Made by a program: the position numbers and the translations under genes | Shown: piece by piece, positions 59,334 through 64,000 of the stretch | Position numbering within the stretch: position 1 is the stretch's first letter | How the letters are laid out: every line of letters starts with the position of its first letter | Source of the DNA: UBA5070 sp035352895 | Lineage (GTDB): Bacteria > Fibrobacterota > Fibrobacteria > UBA5070 | Length of the DNA stretch: 64,000 nucleotides | Assembly (NCBI GenBank): GCA_035352895.1 | Contig: DAOPYN010000012.1 | Location: 22,229 to 86,228 of the forward strand | Reading direction: 5' to 3' | The notes under the pieces: generated by a model | Told to the model about the DNA's origin: nothing | Database searches by the model: none | Seen by the model: the letters and a program-made list of their open reading frames with translations, nothing else

Positions 59334-60580
59334 CCTTCCCAGCGGCCGTCCAGGAGGATCTCCCCCGCCACGGAGACCATGCGCACTTCCGGCTCCTCGG
59401 CGACCAGGAACGATTCCAGGTGCTCGTCGGGGACGTCGGCGGAATCCACGGCGATCCAATCCGCCAGGAGTCCGGGGGCGAACTTGCCGGTCGGAAGTCC
59501 CAGCGCCCGTGCTCCACCTTCCGTGGCCCACTGAAGGATTCTACCCGGATCCAGGTAGGGGTTCTCCTCGTGGAGGACGCGCATCTCCGTCCATAGGGAC
59601 AGGGATGGAGAGGAGGCCAGGGAGTCTGTGCCCAGGCAGACGGGAAGCTTCGCCTTCTGGATTTCCGCCAGGGGGATGGGGGGGTGCAGGAAGAACCTGC
59701 GGCTGGATGGGCACAGGCAAAGGGATGCGCCCCATCGGGCCAGACGCTGGAGCTGCGATGCGCTCAGGGCGTAGCCGTGGACGGCCACCATGGGAACGCC
59801 CGTGCCGAAGAAGGTCTCCATGCGGTCCAATGGATCTTCGCCGGGAAGCAGGTCGTTGGAGGGGCAGATTTCGTCGACAAAGGTCCTGAGCATCCCCATC
59901 CCGAGCTGGAACAGGTCCGCCTCCTCGCGGCTTTCCATGAGATGGATGGTGGACAACCCGCGGTGGAGATCCTCGGCGGCCAGTCCTTTCAGGAGAGGTT
60001 CGGAACAGGAATACAGGGCATGCGGCACGGCCAGCCGGCGGACCCTGCCGCGATCCCCTCCGCGGACGTAGGAACGGGCGTTGGCGAGGATCTGGCCCGC
60101 CCTGTCCCTGGGCAGTCCCAGGCATTCCAGGGCGGCCAGCGCGGTGGGGCCGCCCTCGGGGAGCATCTCGCCAGGAAGTCCGGTATTGGAGACGTCCAGG
60201 AACGCGGTGGTTCCATGATGGAGCATCTCCAGGGCTCCCAGACGGATGGACTGGATGGTCTGACGACGGAAGCCTTCCTCTTGCAGGAGCTCGAGTTCCT
60301 CGGTTTGCTGGCGCTTCAGGTCCTTCACCCACGAGGCGAATCCACCCCTGGGGCTCATCCGATCCCGCAGCCACCCCAGTTCCAGATGGACGTGGGCATT
60401 GACCAGGCCAGGCATCAGCACCGTCCGACCGCAATCGAAGATGGCCTCTCCCGGAGGGCGCCCCTGGCGCAGGCGGCGCAGCGAGCCCACGTCTGCGATC
60501 CGACCGTTCTCGATGCGCAAGGCCCAGCCTTCCTCGATACGGCCGGGCGCCATCCAGACACGTTCCGCCTGGATCAGCAT
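59330..60580 (-). CDS. mqnX: Amidohydrolase, probably aminofutalosine deaminase
   Basis: 416 residues. Amidohydrolase fold of the SAH/MTA-deaminase group: metal-binding NAHVHLELGW, later HLMESREEADL, MVAVHGYALS and LGTDSLASSPSLSLWTEM with the catalytic Asp. Family members act on 5'-deoxyadenosine-type nucleosides. It is translated after mqnA with a 7-base overlap, which makes the aminofutalosine deaminase role of the futalosine menaquinone route the best reading. A general MTA/SAH deaminase remains possible. Confidence 0.78.
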   Translation of the reverse strand: MLIQAERVWMAPGRIEEGWALRIENGRIADVGSLRRLRQGRPPGEAIFDCGRTVLMPGLVNAHVHLELGWLRDRMSPRGGFASWVKDLKRQQTEELELLQEEGFRRQTIQSIRLGALEMLHHGTTAFLDVSNTGLPGEMLPEGGPTALAALECLGLPRDRAGQILANARSYVRGGDRGRVRRLAVPHALYSCSEPLLKGLAAEDLHRGLSTIHLMESREEADLFQLGMGMLRTFVDEICPSNDLLPGEDPLDRMETFFGTGVPMVAVHGYALSASQLQRLARWGASLCLCPSSRRFFLHPPIPLAEIQKAKLPVCLGTDSLASSPSLSLWTEMRVLHEENPYLDPGRILQWATEGGARALGLPTGKFAPGLLADWIAVDSADVPDEHLESFLVAEEPEVRMVSVAGEILLDGRWEG

Positions 60581-61323
60581 GCCCAGGGAACCGTCCCCGT
60601 CCCTTCTCCCATCGTTCCGATCTCGCGGGCGAAGCGATCCGCACCTTGGCGGAATTGTGGATCGAGCCGATACAGGATGTTCTCGCGCAGGTAGGTCCTG
60701 GCGGTCTGGAAATCCACCACGGACTGCTCGTTGGCGATGTCGTCCAATCGTTCCATCGCGCTCGGATGGCGTTCCACGAGAAATGCGTCGATTTCTTCGA
60801 GTCGAACCGTGTCCCGGGCGAGCTTCGCCCCGGCCACCCATCCGGCGAACACGAAGGGCAGTCCGGTGGCCTTTCTCCAGGCCAGGGCCAGATCCGTCCC
60901 TTCTGTCGGTGCGTGGGCGAAGGCGGGATCGCCGATGATCACGTGGTTGACGGAGTGCGGATCCACTCTGGGTGGGATTCCCGTCGCGTTTCGGATCAAC
61001 CAGGTCGCCAGGAGATTGGAAGTGCGCGAGGCGGGATCGAATGCAAGGTCCCGAATCGTTTCAAGAGGGGCCTCGTGCAGGAGCATCACGGTCCGTACCG
61101 GACCGTCGGCGGCCACCCCCAGGGAGGGAAGCACGCGCCACTCGGGATGGTGCACCACGGCGCCGATGGACAAGGCGGCCACCAGATCGCATTCGTCCTG
61201 CGCCAACGCTCGGGCCAGTTGGGAGGGAACGCCCAACCGGATTCCCGCGAGTCCGTGCACCAGGGGCTTCGCGTTGAGGTAGGGTACCGCCGCGATCCGA
61301 AGTCCCCGCAGCGGCCCGGTCAA
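60574..61323 (-). CDS. mqnA: Chorismate dehydratase MqnA
   Basis: 249 residues. MqnA turns chorismate into 3-enolpyruvyl-benzoate, the first step of the futalosine pathway. RIAAVPYLNAKPLVHGL, ECDLVAALSIGAV, SRTSNLLATWLIRN, IIGDPAF and LALAWRKATGLPFVFAGWV are all characteristic. TTG 61323 overlaps the upstream stop as TTGA and puts the first strand near the N terminus; the longer frame upstream belongs to the neighbouring gene. Confidence 0.9.
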   Translation of the reverse strand: MTGPLRGLRIAAVPYLNAKPLVHGLAGIRLGVPSQLARALAQDECDLVAALSIGAVVHHPEWRVLPSLGVAADGPVRTVMLLHEAPLETIRDLAFDPASRTSNLLATWLIRNATGIPPRVDPHSVNHVIIGDPAFAHAPTEGTDLALAWRKATGLPFVFAGWVAGAKLARDTVRLEEIDAFLVERHPSAMERLDDIANEQSVVDFQTARTYLRENILYRLDPQFRQGADRFAREIGTMGEGTGTVPWAC

Positions 61324-61715
61324 TACGAACCCCAATCGGAAAATTCCCGAATGGCGGCGGTGGGCGGGGGAGGCCACCCGAACTGTCCGTCCAATTCTCC
61401 GTAGTTGTCCAATTCGTCGCTGGACTTCTGGAGGAATCCAGCCTCGACGAGGAGTTCGACGCCATGTCCGATCCTGGATGGCGACTCCAATCCCCAGTGG
61501 GACAGGACATCCTGGGCAAGGATGCCGAATCGCTCCAGGCAGGCGGAAAGAAGGCCGGAGACAACAGGCTCGGCACCGATGTGCGGACCGTCGCCCACCA
61601 TCGATCGCCGCAGGGAAAGCCCATGGATGATCGCCAACAAGGTCCGCAATCCATCAGGATGCAGACCTTCGCGGCGAGCCAGATCCAAAAGGTGTTCCGA
61701 ATGGTCGGGCATCAA
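61320..61715 (-). CDS. Minf_1886-like conserved protein
   Basis: 131 residues. LDLARREGLHPDGLRTLLAIIHGL, HIGAEPVVSGLLSACLERFG, VLSHWGLESPSRIGHGVELLVEAGFL and an aromatic/acidic tail match the Minf_1886 family (TIGR04138-like) of unknown function in Verrucomicrobia and Planctomycetes. Placed between the PEGA protein and mqnA with overlaps on both sides (ATGA and TTGA). Confidence 0.72.
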   Translation of the reverse strand: MMPDHSEHLLDLARREGLHPDGLRTLLAIIHGLSLRRSMVGDGPHIGAEPVVSGLLSACLERFGILAQDVLSHWGLESPSRIGHGVELLVEAGFLQKSSDELDNYGELDGQFGWPPPPTAAIREFSDWGSY

Positions 61716-64000
61716 AGGCCGAAATGCTCCGAAGGGTTGGTGCCGGCGCGGATTTCCAAAGTCCGTGTCTGGACCAGGGGGCCGCTGCGCAGGGTCAGTT
61801 TCTGGGCGCCCACGGGAAGTTCCACGAATCGGGGAGTCCTGCCCAAGTTCTTGCCGCCCATGAGGATTTCCGCGCCCGAGGGGGCGCTGGTGAGGTAGAT
61901 CCTACCGGTACCCGCGTTCCCTCCGTCGTTCGGTTGAAGTTGGAATTCGACGCGCCCGGGGTTGTCCTCGGGATCGATCTGCTTGGCCGCAGGGTGGAAA
62001 CCGGCAAGTTTCAATTCCACCTTCCCGATACGCCGGAGCACGATCTGTCCGGGAGTCACGACTCCCGTTGGACGTCCGTCGATCACGATGTTGGCGCCCA
62101 TGGGACGCGAGGAGATCATGACCCGGACCGGGTCTCCTTCCGGAGGCAGCACGGGAGCGACCACCTTCGGTGCGGGAGGTGGTTCCACCTTGGCGATGGT
62201 CTTGGGTGGCTTCGATGGTGGAGTGGTCTTGGGAGTGGGGCGCGACGGAGGTGGCGCGACCGAGGTGGACTTGGGTGCCGGAGTCGGAGCGGGTTCGGCG
62301 TGCGCGACGGTTGGGGTGGGTTCCTGCGTTGGAGTGCTGGTGGCGATCGGTTCCTGGACCTGGACCGTGTCCGAGGCAGTTTCCGGAGGAACCAATGGGA
62401 TTTCCACGGTCTGTTTGCGGAAGGCCAGGAACCAGACCAGGAGGATTCCAACCACCAGGAGTCCGCCTCCGGCGATGGCGATCCAAACGCTTCGGCGGGA
62501 TGAGGTCGCCTCATCATCGAATGCGTTGGTGTCTTCCAGGACAGGCAGGGACGTCGAGGTGCGATTGGCCACGGGGCGCCCCGAAGGCCGAGCGGCTGCC
62601 GCCGAGGTGGTTGTCGTCGGTGCGCGAGGATTCGAGCGTCCCGATTGGGCGAACCAATCGTCGGCGGAAATCCGTTCGTTGGAGGCGGCAGCCCGTGCGA
62701 CCGCAGGCGGAGCAGGCGTTGGAGGTGCGACCGATGGTGGGGCGGCCTGTGGCTCCGAGGCGAGTGCGTCGGGGGCAGGTGGGCGTTCGTACCAAGCCGA
62801 GGCGGCAGCTTCCCGTTGGTCTGGATCCTGCCATGGATCCAGCGGGGTGCGTACACCGGACTTGGTTTGCGGCTTGGGGGGCTGCTTCGCAACTGTGGGG
62901 GCTGGAGGTGCCAAAGCCGGCTTAGGGGCGGCCGACCGAGGAGGAGTGGGGGCGGCCGGTTGTTCAAACCACGCGGATGCACGTGCGGCGGCAAGAGCCG
63001 CTTCGTCGGGATTGACGATGGCGGTTCGAGTCGTGGTTGGGGTGGGAGCCTGGGCGGGAGACGCCGCCGGAGCTGGCTTGTGTTGAGGAGGAGGGGCCTT
63101 TGCCGTGGCGGGAGCCTTGGGCGCCGGTGGCGCCACAGGCTTCGGAGCAGCAGGGGGGATCACCCGCTGCCTGCCGGTGGGCTGGGGGGGATTGCGTGGG
63201 ATGGCGGGCTGCTCGAACCACGCCGAGGCGCGAGCGGCGGCTTCCGCGACCTGTTCTGGACTCAGGTCCGCCTTGGGCGGCGGCGGTGGTGGCGGTGGCG
63301 GAGCCACGGGAGCATCCTGCCGGACCTGGGCACGCGCAACGGCAGATGCGGTCGCCTGCGATGGGGAAGGGGTACGCGAAGGAGGAGCCTTGGCCGGCGA
63401 AGAGGGGCGGCTCTGGGAGGCAGGCTGCTCGAACCAAGCGGTGGCAGGCGTTGCCGAATCGCGCGAGTCGTGGACGGTTTGGGATGGGCTCGAATCCTGG
63501 GAAAATCGCGACCCCACCGGCTTGGATGCGTCGTGTCTTTCCGCTTCTTCGATCCAATCCTGATGGGAACGTTGGGGAGATGCCGCACTGCCCGAGCGTG
63601 GACCAGAGCTCGACGAAGGACCCGAGGACGGAGTGCTGCGCGGAGCCGGTGGCCACGCGGGTGGGGGAACCGGGCGCTGGGTGATCGCAGCCTCGCGTTC
63701 GGAGGCCCATGGGTCGGAAGCAGACCGGGCGCCAACGGAATCGGTGCTGGCATAGGAATCGCCACTCCGAGAATCGCGCGCGGAATTTCCATGCGAATTC
63801 TGGGAGGGGTGGTCGTGGAAGATGGCCCGTTCGAGAGCGGCCTGCGGATCCACAGCCGCCGGTGGTGGCGGAGGGGGGGCATCCAGGAAGGGCGAGGCCG
63901 ATCGATTCTGCGCAACCGCAGGGTTCGGAGTGGGCCAAGCGGGTGGAGCCGGTGGCGCTGGTGGGGGGGGTGGGGGTGGGGCGAAACCTTGAGGCGGGGG
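61712..64000 (-). CDS. PEGA-domain membrane protein with repeated WFEQ-type motifs, N terminus cut by window edge
   Basis: The frame is open to the last base, so the start lies beyond 64000; about 762 residues are visible. The N-terminal 500 are disordered, Pro/Ala/Ser-rich, and carry a short motif built around Trp at intervals of 40-83 residues: DWIEEAE, AWFEQPA three times, AWYERPP and DWFAQSG. One membrane helix follows (about 62410-62485), then a Pro/Thr spacer and two PEGA beta domains (VRVMISSRPMGANIVIDGRPTG; GRIYLTSAPSGAEILMGG). Type: cytoplasmic low-complexity arm, periplasmic PEGA tail. Function unknown. Confidence 0.8.
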   Translation of the reverse strand, partial: PPPQGFAPPPPPPPAPPAPPAWPTPNPAVAQNRSASPFLDAPPPPPPAAVDPQAALERAIFHDHPSQNSHGNSARDSRSGDSYASTDSVGARSASDPWASEREAAITQRPVPPPAWPPAPRSTPSSGPSSSSGPRSGSAASPQRSHQDWIEEAERHDASKPVGSRFSQDSSPSQTVHDSRDSATPATAWFEQPASQSRPSSPAKAPPSRTPSPSQATASAVARAQVRQDAPVAPPPPPPPPPKADLSPEQVAEAAARASAWFEQPAIPRNPPQPTGRQRVIPPAAPKPVAPPAPKAPATAKAPPPQHKPAPAASPAQAPTPTTTRTAIVNPDEAALAAARASAWFEQPAAPTPPRSAAPKPALAPPAPTVAKQPPKPQTKSGVRTPLDPWQDPDQREAAASAWYERPPAPDALASEPQAAPPSVAPPTPAPPAVARAAASNERISADDWFAQSGRSNPRAPTTTTSAAAARPSGRPVANRTSTSLPVLEDTNAFDDEATSSRRSVWIAIAGGGLLVVGILLVWFLAFRKQTVEIPLVPPETASDTVQVQEPIATSTPTQEPTPTVAHAEPAPTPAPKSTSVAPPPSRPTPKTTPPSKPPKTIAKVEPPPAPKVVAPVLPPEGDPVRVMISSRPMGANIVIDGRPTGVVTPGQIVLRRIGKVELKLAGFHPAAKQIDPEDNPGRVEFQLQPNDGGNAGTGRIYLTSAPSGAEILMGGKNLGRTPRFVELPVGAQKLTLRSGPLVQTRTLEIRAGTNPSEHFGL

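Noticed and set aside
1..64000. tRNA, rRNA, CRISPR arrays, insertion sequences and prophage genes
   Set aside because: None seen: no spaced direct repeats, no transposase or integrase motifs, and no recognisable tRNA arms in the gaps.

Overview
The window is GC-rich DNA from a Gram-negative, flagellated bacterium. It encodes a Kdo transferase, an outer-membrane-type lipoprotein, a MotE-like motility protein and a complete flagellar export apparatus. The best taxonomic guess is Fibrobacterota or a close relative. That rests on a secreted SUMF1-type protein resembling Fibrobacter paralogous families, an expansin-like cell-wall protein, and an N-terminal module shared by those two proteins. This is inference from protein content, not a search. 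No rRNA, tRNA, insertion sequence, phage or CRISPR array was seen. Coding density is very high, and successive genes are often joined by NTGA stop/start overlaps (ATGA, GTGA, TTGA and probably CTGA).

Region 1 (1-13 kb): the 3' end of an unknown gene, rmuC on the opposite strand, then a cobalamin riboswitch in front of a 14-gene + strand cobalamin operon: cobO, cbiA, cbiC, cbiX, cbiD, cbiE, cbiL, cbiF, cbiM, cbiN, cbiQ, a cbiO-cbiG fusion, cbiH and cbiJ. This is the anaerobic (early cobalt insertion) corrin pathway plus the ECF cobalt transporter. cbiT is not present in the cluster.

Region 2 (13-27.2 kb, all - strand): cheX and cheY; then rpsF, rpsR, rplI and dapB; then a coupled envelope run of two Pro-rich membrane proteins of one family, an ABC-class ATPase, a lipoprotein, an ABC transporter, an ICMT-like methyltransferase, waaA, a class III nucleotide cyclase and rarA.

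Region 3 (27.3-36.7 kb): mostly + strand accessory genes. They comprise a patatin-like lipase, three uncharacterised small proteins, a secreted expansin-like protein, a secreted SUMF1-type protein, an unknown secreted protein on the - strand, a radical SAM/SPASM enzyme and a DUF3800-like protein with a winged-helix tail.

Region 4 (36.7-55.9 kb, - strand): one long flagellar block. In transcription order it is motE-like, fliK, flgD, flgE, fliL, fliM, fliN/fliY, fliO, fliP, fliQ, fliR, flhB (fused in frame to a lipoprotein/beta-propeller-like domain), flhA, flhF, flhG, a soluble histidine kinase, and a receiver protein with a degenerate kinase domain. A sigma-54-like element sits directly at the first gene.

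Region 5 (56-64 kb): nadC, a DUF5718-like gene and a ThiO-like oxidase on the + strand, then a small membrane protein. On the - strand a PEGA-domain membrane protein with repeated WFEQ-type motifs (cut by the window edge) is coupled to a Minf_1886-like protein, mqnA and a probable aminofutalosine deaminase, indicating futalosine-type menaquinone synthesis.
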